The position numbers and the translations under genes were made by a program. A model generated the notes under the pieces. That model was given only the letters and a program-made list of their open reading frames with translations, was not told the origin of the DNA and searched no databases. From contig JAJEKV010000052.1 in the NCBI GenBank assembly GCA_021234155.1, forward strand, positions 9,997,284 through 10,061,283: 64,000 nt of DNA. The letters are read 5' to 3'. Below are positions 24,261 to 34,190 of this stretch, piece by piece (position 1 is the stretch's first letter; each line of letters opens with the position of its first letter). This DNA comes from Isoetes taiwanensis. Lineage: Eukaryota; Streptophyta; Lycopodiopsida; Isoetales; Isoetaceae.

Positions 24261-25116
24261 TTTTTGGAAATATAGGGTAATTCTACCCTATATGTCCAAC
24301 TGCATCCTACTCCAACAACACCTCAACACCTAAGCAGAACTTAGTAATGTAAATGCGAACCATCACCTTCACAAAATGTGAATGTTTTAAAATAGCAATT
24401 TCGATTCAAGCACTCTATTGTCTACAACTACAACTTAAGCCACTTCACTCTCCGGCCATGGAGGGCAACCCTCCGTGTGCAGCACCTTGTTTAATAACAG
24501 TTCTCAATATTTGTGTTATTTGTGTTATTGCAGACATGGTACCAGAAGGTACCAATGGATGTCAACAAAATTCGTACGTGGTTGCAGTGTATGGGCAGTT
24601 TAGTGAGTGATGTGGAAATAACAAACAAGAGTGGTCGTGTGACACTGGTTTCGAGGTTATCAATGGCTGGAGTTCCACCTGAGATCGGGATGTTGATAAC
24701 TGGTCATCGAAACGTCGATTCATACAAAAAGTAAGCGACTTTGTTTTATTTTAGTATTTGTTTGCATTTTGTGTACTCTTGTTAACTGCTGTTTCTGTAT
24801 TCTAAACCAAAAAAATGCAGGTTGATGCTGCAATGAGTTTCTAGGATGTCCCTATAACGATGTGGTTCATTGAAGGTTTACAGTGATGTTCTTCAGCAGC
24901 AAAAAACTAAGAAGAGTGCAATTATGACAGCATTTAATCCTGGAGCAAGTTCTAGTGGCGAGAAACTTGGGTTGGCGACTCTTGATGACAAGAAAGGAAA
25001 AGTTGCAACTGAGATATGTTTCTGTTTTTTAGTTTGTGTCTTTTAGTTTAATTATTTAGTTATACTTTCTGAGTTTTATTTTGTTTATTTGGTTTAGTAA
25101 ATTTTCTTTATTTGCA

Positions 25117-25462
25117 GGTTCCAATTGTTCTTCCTCCTGGTTCAGCTAGTGAAGTTACTGAAGCTGCTACTAAAGATGTTGTCGCAGTTGAAGATCTTGC
25201 TGTGAATTCTGGAAGTGTCCCTGTGACAGATTTGAAGCAACTTGATATCACTAATGATGTGTGGGAGAAGTGTCTTCAGTCTTGTCCTCAGCTGGAAGGT
25301 GGGAGTTATATTACGAACTCGAGAATGAGTAATAGTGGGGGACAATCGTTCATGGCAGCTACAAATAAAAATTGTGTCTTTCTTTCTATTTCAATATGCA
25401 ATCCTTCGCAGGCTGAAGCAATAGTGGAGAATGTGTTCGCCGCTATACCAAAGGTGCCTTGA
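25117..25462 (+). pseudogene. C-terminal exon of recombinase copy 1
   Basis: After a TTTGCAG acceptor the frame reads about 115 codons (VPIVLPPGSASEVTEAATKD and onward) to a TGA at 25462. It is acidic and Ser/Thr-rich, with no recognised domain. It occupies the same place as the low-complexity, acidic tail of copy 2 (30019-30435) after the recombinase domain, so it is taken as part of the same protein. Confidence 0.45.
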
Positions 25463-25694
25463 TCTGATCTGATGTGAACTAATCTGATCATGAAATCTGA
25501 TCATGATGAACCGATCCATTTTAGGAACTGTAAACTTTTTTTTTCAAAGTAATTTTGGAAGTGATCCATTTTCTATAATGATCTTCTATAATGATTTTCT
25601 ATAATGATCTTCTGCGATGTTCTATAATGAATTTCTGTATTGTTAATGATAATAATTTGTTCATGTTTCTTGTTTGATGGTGTATAATGGGACA

Positions 25695-25719
25695 TGGCGG
25701 CGCCACCAGAGCGCCGCCA
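25695..25719. repeat. Perfect 9-bp CpG-rich hairpin at the right end of recombinase element 1
   Basis: TGGCGGCGC and GCGCCGCCA are separated by CACCAGA. It contains GGCGGCGCC (25696-25704), shared with 15267-15275 and 37812-37820. Confidence 0.8.
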
Positions 25720-25720
25720 G

Positions 25721-26469
25721 AAATTTTCAATGAATAATCACCCAAAAATTACCTGAAAAAAATAAGGCATAATCTTAAGTAATTTTAAGGTCCCGTTGGT
25801 TACGAATAAGGAAGACATGGTTATCTTTACAGTATCATCCAACCACTTTCAAATCTAATAGCTATAAAGGACATACCTAAATTCAACAACATGTCCAGAT
25901 CCATATAGCTGGGCGTAAAGCTCCAAAAACTGATCACACTTGTTATAAATCAACTAAGAACATCTTAAAAGCGAGCAAAAATGTCACCAAAATAAGGCTA
26001 AAAGGCCATTTTCTCTGGTACCCACAGATCAATTATGGCCACGGGACAGATACATTAAAATTAGAGGAACGAGACAGATACATCAAAATATTCAAGAACT
26101 AGAGCAACAGAAGGAATCGAGGTAAGGAAATTCCATAGCTGCCAAAATGAGCCAAGAGCTCAAGGAAGAGATACAAGCCATGGCATCTGGCAAGATAGAA
26201 ACATCTGGCAAGATAAGATGGTGAAAATATCCTTGCAAGCAGATTATTTCAAGATTGGTTTCTACATAGGCCTGAACTCGGCATTTTGCAAATATTTGTA
26301 CCTTTATTGCGATCCACCAGATTCCTTATAGCCGACAGTTGAGATTCAGACACCTGATTAGCTAAGATCTTGATAAGAAGAAAAAGGCCAGCATCTGGCT
26401 GGACTAATAGCCGATCCGCCATCTCCATCGCAAGAGCTTCATCTCTTGAAAGAATATCTCACATGATAT
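25721..26469. other. Gene-free stretch
   Basis: No coding region is recognised between the recombinase element and the inverted repeat arm. Confidence 0.4.
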
Positions 26470-26795
26470 TCTTTGATGTTTCAAATGTTGAGATAGAGCT
26501 CTGATAAATAGAAGCTAAGAAAAAACTGATTTATCTTTGTAGAACAGCTTCTAATCCAACCATAAGCGACGACCATATTTTTGTGGAGCATTTCGTGAGG
26601 AGAGGCGATGACAACTGGAGGCGCTTGACGAAAAGGCATGGGACATTTTCAAGCATCATATTTCTTGATTTTCTCAATCCTATATTAGTTTAGATCAAAA
26701 TCCAACGGCTAAAATCTAGTCCAAGTCATTTATTGGGACACGTGGATAGCTTAAGCTTTGAGATAACATGACACCCAGAGTTAGGCTGTTGCGCT
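26470..26795 (-). repeat. Inverted repeat arm, left of recombinase copy 2
   Basis: Read on the minus strand, the segment contains TTCTACAAAGATAAATCAG, TTTTTTCTTAGCTTCTATTT and TAGCCGTTGG. It matches, in the opposite orientation, the tandem units at 30965-31460 (CTCCACAAAGGTAAATCAGG, TTTTTTCTTAGCTCCTATTT, TGGCCGTTCTGG). An 18-base poly(A) run (26796-26813) touches its outer edge. Confidence 0.65.
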
Positions 26796-26813
26796 AAAAA
26801 AAAAAAAAAAAAA
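26796..26813 (+). repeat. Poly(A) run of 18
   Basis: Eighteen consecutive A. No retroposed gene body is recognised in front of it. Confidence 0.9.
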
Positions 26814-26889
26814 CTAGCGAAATTGCAGGCTTGGGGTAAAGGTTAGGGTGGGGATAGAGAAATTACATCCACGAAGCTTATTTTGGCAT

Positions 26890-27300
26890 GATTTGTCTAT
26901 TGGAGTTTGTGTGTTAAGACATATTAGTGCAAGCTATACATATAGAGCCGTGATAGGGCTATACGATGGCATTTAGACAGTACTGTCAATTTGAATGCTA
27001 TGTGATAGGGCTATATGACGACATTATTGATCTATGTTACTAAAGATTTTGACCATTGACGAGTACACTGAATTGCAAGGTTATGGCAGTTTGTACGTAT
27101 ATGCAATTTTTTGTAGTTGTTGGGGTGACTTTGGGACGAGCGTTAAGACACAAACTGAAAGGTGTTTAGCGCTTAGAATTAGTGCAAACTACACATACAG
27201 ATGCACGATAGGGAAAGACAGTGTGCAATTCCACTTACTTGATGTTACTAAAGATTAGCACGATTGACGAGTACACTGAACTGCAAGGTTATGGCTATTA
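26890..27300. repeat. Tandem duplication of about 205 bp
   Basis: GTTACTAAAGATT followed by TTGACGAGTACACTGAA and GCAAGGTTATGGC occurs near 27037-27087 and again near 27243-27294. TTAGTGCAA-CTACACATA-type sequence precedes each (about 26925 and 27180). The units differ at several positions, so the duplication is not recent. The frame at 27034-27258 spans one unit and is probably not a gene. Confidence 0.7.
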
Positions 27301-28605
27301 CCTCTTGTGCAGTTGCACACTTTGAATGCATAGCTAGAGCTTTTTATGTCAACAAGCATATTGATGGAGCATCCAGTCAAAAGAATTTTTAATTTCTTCA
27401 AGTAGGTTATGCTACCTTTTTTTTATCTAGAATTTAAATTTAGACTCAAATTTGATAAATTGCCCTGACATGCCAACGATGGAAATGCCAACATTGAGTC
27501 CGGCATCACACTTTTTACTATCCAGTACAATGTTAAATGAATTTATAATTCAATGTCACAAAATCGCATTCAACAGATTGTTATGACTAGTTCTTTAGCA
27601 ATCATTTATGAAATCAAGTTGCATTTCACGAAAGTGTTTTTGAAATCAACCACTATAAATTTGGTAAAAGTATATTTTTTTGTTCCTCTATGCCTGTATT
27701 GAAGACACCTGTAAAATTGTTTTAATAATCTACTATAAGTTTTAATCCACCCCATAATGCTACACAAGGATCCAATCATATGGTATGCTTCAATCTACTT
27801 ATAACTAGTTAATATATAGATAAGATAAGATAAGATGGATAGAAAAGAACACCAAGCATTTCCAAATATTGTTGATTTGACCAGTAAATCCTTTAAGTCC
27901 AGCCATTTACATAAGACCACAAAAATTACTGCCAGCAAACATAGAGAGCAAACAACCTACTTTAAGTGTTGCAAAAGACATGGCGAATTGATAAAGGCAT
28001 CAACATACACTGGGTATGACACCATGATTGTGCAACATCACCTCGACCAAAATTTTGGATTAACATATTCATAAACATTCTATGTCTAAAGAATCATATA
28101 CATTTACTTATAACAAGGTCTCCAATTGCAATATGCATCGCCCAATGTAGCTTCTTCAAACACTTTGGATAATATGCTGCCTCCAATATTCTCAAATAGT
28201 CGCAGGTCATGTGATAGATGAACAACAACTAAGGAAGAACTTTGAATTTGTTTTAAACCTATGGGTGAATAAGAATCTCGTATTCGAACTAGATGATTTA
28301 TGGTCAAGTCCTACTTTGAATGATGTATTCATGGATTGGATTAATTTTTCCTCCTGAAGATTTGATACTAACGTGCATACTTTCAGGGTGGCAACATATA
28401 CATAGATATCATTGCTTACATGTGAAAAATGTGTTGCAGCATAAAGATGAAGAGTAGTAGCAACGTCTCCTTCTTTTGCTTTTGCAGGTGATTTTCTTTG
28501 GCCTGGAGGTGCGAGATGGCTAAATGCCGAGTATATATTTTCTTTTCTCACATTCTTTAGCTCCTTAGGTGGTGATTTTGTGCTTCAAGCACTGATTATG
28601 ATGAG
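27300..28605. other. Gene-free stretch before recombinase copy 2
   Basis: No coding region is recognised and no promoter equivalent to that of copy 1 is visible, so the 5' end of recombinase copy 2 is undefined. Confidence 0.4.
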
Positions 28606-30435
28606 ATGAGGCTTATAGAAATGGATGCGCCTATGTTCGCGACGCTGGAAGATCAGAACATTCTTGAGGATATTACAAATACTGTGCATGATGATTCCAA
28701 AGAAGTACCTGTGATTTCAATGATAATTGAAGATGTCATGGACATGCAAGCATACAATCATGTAGAGAATGTAGCTCCTGCAAATGTTTTATCTAATCTG
28801 CCTTCTTTTGGTAGTTTTGTTGCAGCTGAAACTTCTAGCTTAGGTCTGTCCGACTTTGAGTCAAATTTGGTCAATGAATTTGGAGAGGATGAGATCTTGA
28901 AATATATGAAAGATGCCCAGAATTTTGGCATGCTTAACACAATTGCAGTGCCTGTCAGAAATCCTATAGTGATTGTAATGGTCCTAGAGTGCCATTTATT
29001 GAGCTTGATGAGGAGCTCCAAAGGGAGATTAATGCTGGTGGTATTTCTAGGTCTGCAACAAAGATACATTAAGCTAGAAAATGGTTTGACCTTTGGAGGA
29101 AGTATACAGGAATTAGTACTGAGGTCAGAATTGAGGAGATGGATCTCTTACAGTTTGCTGGTTTGCTAGAATGGTTCATGTTGTAGGTTACCAAGAATAA
29201 CGGACAATTTTATCCCCCTCAATCGTAAGTTCTAGTTACTAACTTTCTTATTTAGTTTTTTTATTTGTTTACTTTCTAACTTTCTGATTGATTTGGAGAT
29301 TGCAGGATATGTTCAGGAAATTTGGGAGCATGATAAGAAGGCATCAGGAAATAAGGATAGCCCAAAGTGGAATTGAGGAGCACATTTGACATTAGGAAGA
29401 GTCCTATTTTCGAGCGAGCACGATTAGCTTGTATAGCTAGCATGAGCAGATCCAGGAAGACTCCAGGTATTTGCCAGAAATAAAAAAAGTTAGATGAGAT
29501 TACCTTTGCTAATGAAGTAGCATTATGGATCATCGGGTTGTGGAAAAATCACTATCAAGAAGAGCAGTTCAGAATGCCATGCAAATGTTATGATTCTGAC
29601 ATTGTCTTGACATACAAACAACTTGAGAGACATTTGGCTGTGGGGAAGCGTGATAAAGATGGAAACATTGTGAGATTTTGCTTTATGCAGGTCATTCAGA
29701 ATTACAAGTCTGTTCAGTGGTATAATTCTACTAATAGATTTAGTGCAAGAACACTTGCTTCTTTGGTGAAATATATGTTAGCTACTGTTGGAATTGAGGG
29801 TAAATTTTCTGGGAAATCTGGGGATATAACAGTTATAATTAGAATGATAAGAGCTGGAGTTCCACAATCTGTTGGCATGAGAATTACGAGGCAACGAACT
29901 TTTGAAGCATACTACAGGTAATTTAATTGGTTGTCTTTTTGTTTGATATTCTGTCTTTGTTTCTAACACGTTTTTTTGTAGGTATGATAAGACTGTTGAT
30001 CTGCTAGCCAAGTGTGCAATGGATTTGGTGACAAATCCATTTGATGGAAATGGTAGAAGAAGAACTTTTGATGCTGTTTATAAGGAGGAGCTAGATCTAC
30101 TTGATGAGATTGATCGTTCAACAGGTGGTAATGCTTCTACTTTGATTCATTCTAGTCGTAGTAGCATCACGGATGAGCAGAAGTTGAATGCTGGTGGTTC
30201 TAGTAGTAGTGTCACAGATAATCAGAAAGTGCCACCTATTGTGAATTCTAGTGTTGTAGCACATGCTATTGCAACTGAGAACGCGTCTCTTGTTGTTGAG
30301 GTGTCTCCTGTAGTTCAAGATGAATTAGATGAGTTAATGCAATTTAATCGCGATCTTGAGACTTTGGCAGCAAGTTCTCCTGTTGTTAGACATGCATTAG
30401 GCCTGCAGATGCAGATTTCACATATTTCTGGTTGA
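28606..30435 (+). pseudogene. Tyrosine recombinase pseudogene, Crypton-like, copy 2
   Basis: The order of blocks is the same as in copy 1: acidic N-terminus from 28606; in a shifted frame, ARKWFDLWRKYTG then VTKNNGQFYPPQ (exon end 29224); after an intron, FRKFGSMIRRHQE and, shifted again, FDIRKSPIFERARLAC with SMSRSRKTPG; then TYKQLERHLAV; WYNSTNRFSARTLASLVKYM; GKSGDITVIIRMIRAGVPQS; ITRQRTFEAYYR; an intron (29918-29991); and YDK at the start of the last exon, ending at 30435. The intron before the FR-GxxIRR block and the intron beside the catalytic Tyr are at the same protein positions as in copy 1. The catalytic box Arg is Asp and GH is RQ, but the Tyr nine residues later is kept. The block with the first catalytic Arg appears deleted. 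Dead copy; family reading by eye. Confidence 0.7.
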
Positions 30436-30964
30436 ATCTTTTAGAATTGCAGCATTGTTATGCCTCACATGACAGGGAAAGATCTAGGTGATTTCATACA
30501 GAATATGATGAACAAGAGTTAGGTTTGAAGTTGGAACTGATTTTTGACTCAGTGACCATTTTATAGCTTTGTTTTGTTTTTTCATCTAATGATGATTTTC
30601 TGATCTACAGACCTCTTTAACTTGTGTGATCTAGTGTTGATCTGCACTGTTATAACTCTTATATCAAGGAAATGAAGGTTTTCACTGTAAACTTTAGTGT
30701 TATAACTTGTTTTTTATTGATTTCACTAAGAATGTAAGGTAAAATTTAGAATGTAAAGTAAATAGTTTAGAATGTGAGGTGAAATTTAGAATGTTGGTAA
30801 AAAATTTAGAATGTGAGGTAAAAAACTCAGAATACGTGGTAAAAGAAAAAACCAATCGAGCAAAATATTCCGTAAAGGACTTAGTGCGACGTGGCAACAC
30901 ACCAGTGGTTGAGAGGTTAGAAAAATTGACAGCTATAGAAATTTACATTTTTCTATCTCGAAGG
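30436..30964. other. 3' flank of recombinase copy 2 with AGAATGTnAGGTAAA repeats
   Basis: After the stop, AT-rich sequence includes about six loose tandem copies of AGAATGTGAGGTAAAATTT-like units (30730-30840). A GACGTGGCAA word at 30888 matches the ACGT element seen in front of recombinase copy 1. Confidence 0.5.
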
Positions 30965-31460
30965 CTAGCCTAACGTGTGAGTTCGTTATGGCTTAAGCCA
31001 TTCGACCATTGATTGGAGTAGACAGTCTTCAAAATTCGATGGCCGTTCTGGACCGTCGCCTAGGTTAGAGCAGAAGATGCTCCACAAAGGTAAATCAGGT
31101 TTTTTCTTAGCTCCTATTTATCGTAGCTCTATTTCAGCCTTAATTTAGATCATATTCAAGATCATAGTTCCCGGCATCACAAGGTAATTTGAGTTGGATG
31201 TGGCTTAAGCCATCGATCATGATCTACAAGAATAGACGGTTTTTTGAAATTTAATGGCCGTTCTGGACCGTCGCTTAGGTTAGATCAGAAGATGCTCCAC
31301 AAAGGTATGGATCGTCGCCTATGGCTAGATCAGAAGATTCTCCACAAAGGTAAATCAGGGTTTTCTTAGCTCCTATTTATCGTAGCTCTATCCCAGCCTT
31401 AAATTAAGATCATATTCAAGATTATTATAGTTCCCAAGAACGTCCTGGCATTTGAGACGT
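30965..31460 (+). repeat. Tandem units of the inverted repeat, right of recombinase copy 2
   Basis: Unit 1 (about 30989-31185) and unit 2 (about 31201-31460) share GGCTTAAGCCAT, GGCCGTTCTGGACCGTCGC, CAGAAGATGCTCCACAAAGG and TTTATCGTAGCTCTAT. Unit 2 has an extra internal copy of the GGnTAGATCAGAAGAT-CTCCACAAAGGTA piece. The arm at 26470-26795 is the inverted relative. Confidence 0.8.
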
Positions 31461-33954
31461 AATTTACCTTGCCATGCCATTTGCATTTCGGATTCTCACT
31501 TTAGTATGGACCAACATGTCTATTTGCCAGAGTTTGCTCTGTAATCTGTGCAAATTGATGTTTAGATGTGGCGTCGTCAGATCTAGCTGCAAAAGGGCAT
31601 GTGCAGTGCATTCATTAGGAAAAACCTCTGCATTACATGATTAAAATTTTTATCTGATGAACAGGGCTTGAGTGATAATTTCTCTGGTGCCAGCCTTTCT
31701 ATGGCAATTATACAGTCTATGGCTTTTAATCGTCAACACAAAGGTATGCCAGTCTGTATGTCTCTTACCTTAAGTTGCTGCCTGCATTCAATGTGTCAAA
31801 TAAGAAGGAACGATTAAAACTCAATCCACCAGCATATGGCAATGACTCTTTTACGTTGCCTTGATGTTGGGCTTGTGTATATATATAGTGCTTCAGTGAG
31901 AATTTGGGGTAACTATTGAGGACAACAGTGGTAGTCAATCCACATTTTGATCTACATACTTTGCTGCTGATGTGTTGCAGAACTAAAACTTCTATATGAA
32001 GATGCAGCATTTTGTACCTCTGATGTTGCTATGCATCGCTCCTTCAGCCTGCCATTTCCTTCCTATGTTTACCTTAAATCAGTTATTATCAGCTCATTAT
32101 GTTTGCAAGCTGATAAAGAGCGTATATGTGCTGGACAAGATCATTTCTTGGTTCGTTTTTGAAGTTATGATGCTGCATATTGCTTTTTAAGCCTCCTATA
32201 TTTTCTTGGATTATAGGGGCTGTGCTTATACTCAATATAATAGGGTACCTCTGCATAGGCATCCTCTAAACTAGTGGCTATACGGAGTATTATAGTTTGG
32301 CAGCTCCCCAATTCCAGGCTATTGGATTAGAACATATTTGTCATATTTAGGGCTGTGCATATGGGCAGTATAATAGGATACCTCTGCATAGGGATCCTCT
32401 AAACTATTGACTAAGCTTCCCAAGGAATATGGATGCGTTAGAATTGACAATTCCTTTTTGGAACAATTAACTATCTATTTGGCATTACTTAATTTGTTTA
32501 TTTGAAATTATATTCTCGGGTTAGGCTTAGTGTGATTTAGCTAAACGATGTTGAAAATTAGTTGCTCGTGTCCTTTCAAGAAAGTCTTGTCGCTTCCAAC
32601 TTTAAAAACTTCAAAAAGTGCATGAGTCCTGTAGCGGTCCCTCAGCCTGCCATAACCTGCTGCGGTCTTGTCCGCTAATTTTCTTTGTATTTTGTTTGGT
32701 GGGTAATGCCAATCTATTTAATTCTTTCCCATTGTAACTTCCATTTTTAAGATACTTGTTTGAGGATTTCTCATTACACTTATGGATGATGTTGCGTTAC
32801 GCATGTGTAGGTTTTTGCAAGCAGCTCAATTGGGTGGAAAGATTATCTACTAAGAGTATTTATTCTGCTTTAAATGGAAACCTTGCTGGAGTTCTGCTGT
32901 AAGTGCTTTCTTATTTATTTGCAGGTTATAAATTTCCATATAAAACTAGATTTCATTTTGTGTGAAAGGCGTGACTGTATGAAGGATCATAATGTTCTAG
33001 ACAACTGATGAAACAAGCAAACAATTGTTAGGACTGCTAAGAACATCCACATCTGCATATTTTTGGTGCTTATGACAGGCAGGTTTGCTAATGCACCATA
33101 TTGTGCTCAAATTGTTTAAGCATGAATGCAAGTTGAGGCACAGAGAAGGAGGACCCTAAGTGAAGTTAATTATGCCCTTCAGAACTTGGTAGGAAGTAAA
33201 GGATTATGGATGGCACAGGGGAATACTATTCGATCAGGGGTCCAGAGGGGCCTTACATCCTATGTCTGGAGGCAATTGAACTTGACTAACTAATTGGGTG
33301 TGTACGAACCTGTCAAGCAGAAGCTACTTAGAATATTTGCAGAGAATTCTAGTTCATTTGCTGGTTCGCCCCTGCAACCTCTCCTATTGCAACCTCTTGT
33401 AATGCAACCTCTTGTATTTTCCTGTCATAACACAGTTTAGCACATTCGTTGTTCGTACTTGGTAAAACTGGCCATTGAAACCAACACATGATTTAAAATG
33501 CAATTCTAGTAAGAAATACAACCACATCTACTACCAGCTTCCACAACTTCCTGCTTTTAAATAACCATGATATATTATGAAGACAACAAAAATTAAGGGC
33601 CCAATATAACTGCATACAGTCGATATGTTGAAATGCTTGCACACACTGTTTACTACGATCAATGGTACAGAATTATGTAAATGAGATTGAAATGCTGGTT
33701 TCTAGTAGGCAGAGAGAATAAGCTGCCACTCAATTGTACAGAAACGGTCGAGAGAAAAGGCCTCTTGGCCATACAGTCCAACAATACAATGCGAACATCA
33801 ATGTTTTGTGAGGGAGATGACTAAAGATTATTTACATTTACCTTTTAGCTTGTCTCAATTGGAGTTATGATGGTGCATATTGCCTTTTCTGCAGAACTTA
33901 AGCATGCAGCGATCTATTGCTGAAAGCTTACGAAGACTTAAAGAGTAAGAAGTA
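31461..33954. other. Stretch with exon-like fragments and a local duplication
   Basis: No named gene is recognised. Two short frames have splice-like borders: one after a GATGAACAG acceptor near 31663 (GLSDNFSGASLSMAIIQSM, then a GT donor), and one after a GTTGCAG acceptor near 31980 (ELKLLYEDAAFCTSDVAMH). They could be two exons of a decayed gene. A 69-bp block starting GGGCTGTGC and containing ACCTCTGCATAGG-ATCCTCTAAACTA lies at 32217-32285 and again at 32350-32416. Confidence 0.35.
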
Positions 33955-34190
33955 AGAATTCATTGTCGTAGGGGTTTAATTGATGAAGGTTATTATTATT
34001 TTGATTCTATGTTACAAGATTATCTCTTTAGACCACTAACAAATCATTGCAAATGCATGCTTTCACTTTAGGCAGAGCAGGGCAGGTAGATCAAGTTGAG
34101 GATTTTTTTAATAAATTATCAATAGAGCCTGATTTGTTGAGTTCGGCTGAATTCTTGGGATGTTCTGAGTGCTACGAGAAAAGTGCACAC
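33955..34190 (+). pseudogene. PPR protein fragment
   Basis: Two adjoining frames read CRRGLIDEGYYYFDSM and GRAGQVDQVEDFFNKLSIEP with DLL and EFLG. This is the repeated pattern of plant PLS-class pentatricopeptide proteins (H-A-G-L-x-D-E-G, L-L-G-R-A-G-x-x-x-E-A, P-D-x-x-x-W-x-x-L-L). Those are organelle RNA-binding proteins. The frame shifts near 34060 and no further repeats, start or DYW tail are visible, so it is a two-repeat relic. Confidence 0.65.

Larger units (their letters stand above)
17233..24533 (+). other. 7.3-kb intron of recombinase copy 1, packed with foreign gene fragments
   Basis: The donor AAT/GTAAGT (17233) and acceptor TTATTGCAG (24533) join the flanking exons exactly in frame, giving RYN-TWYQ. 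The interruption is therefore an intron of the recombinase gene, not a break in it. Inside lie an OSGEPL1/GCP1-like pseudogene (about 17740-20150) and a receptor-like-kinase fragment (about 21140-21780), both on the same strand and both with remnants of their own introns. The rest (for example 22400-24040) shows nothing recognisable. Capture of genomic DNA with introns suggests a DNA-level insertion, perhaps by another transposon nested in the intron, whose ends I could not define. Confidence 0.6.
15997..25462 (+). pseudogene. Tyrosine recombinase pseudogene, Crypton-like, copy 1
   Basis: Pieces in several frames build one protein. They are: an acidic N-terminal region from 15997; a core-binding-like segment from about 16343 (NWARKKFDAWREF), then KKNNGKMFP; after an intron (16507-16580), NLFRTIGRIIRKKQ and RFNILHHPLFGRACK; after a second intron (16847-16913), the first catalytic Arg block GIRGHAELHG, then DTYKQYVRHLPE; after the giant intron (17233-24533), WYQKVPMDVNKIRTWLQ and the catalytic box NKSGRVTLVSRLSMAGV with ITGHRNVDSYKK (exon to 24730). 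The tail continues to a stop at 25462. These are the R...(H/K)xxR...GH blocks of tyrosine recombinases, in the layout of Crypton/DUF3504-type proteins. The nucleophile Tyr expected 9 residues after GH is Leu here. Stops (for example 16189) and frameshifts show it is dead. Family assignment is by eye. Confidence 0.7.
15228..25720 (+). mobile_element. Decayed tyrosine-recombinase (Crypton/DUF3504-like) transposon, copy 1
   Basis: The element is defined by a spliced recombinase pseudogene (15997-25462) with a promoter-like region in front and CpG-rich hairpins at both sides. At the left are CCACCTGG-CGGTTT-CCAGGTGG (15236-15257) and a GGCGGCGCC-rich hairpin (15267-15293). At the right is TGGCGGCGC-CACCAGA-GCGCCGCCA (25695-25719). 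GGCGGCGCC occurs at both sides. Outer boundaries are approximate: no inverted terminal repeats or clear target duplication were found, which is expected for tyrosine-recombinase elements because they integrate by site-specific recombination. Most of the length is one 7.3-kb intron carrying fragments of other genes. Confidence 0.55.

Noticed and set aside
17233-24533. Helitron in the recombinase intron
   Set aside because: Gene-fragment capture is suggestive, but I could not find a TC start, a 3' hairpin with CTRR end, or Rep/helicase sequence.
28207-28551. 114-codon minus-strand frame
   Set aside because: No recognisable motif, no splice or promoter context, and unremarkable length for AT-rich DNA.
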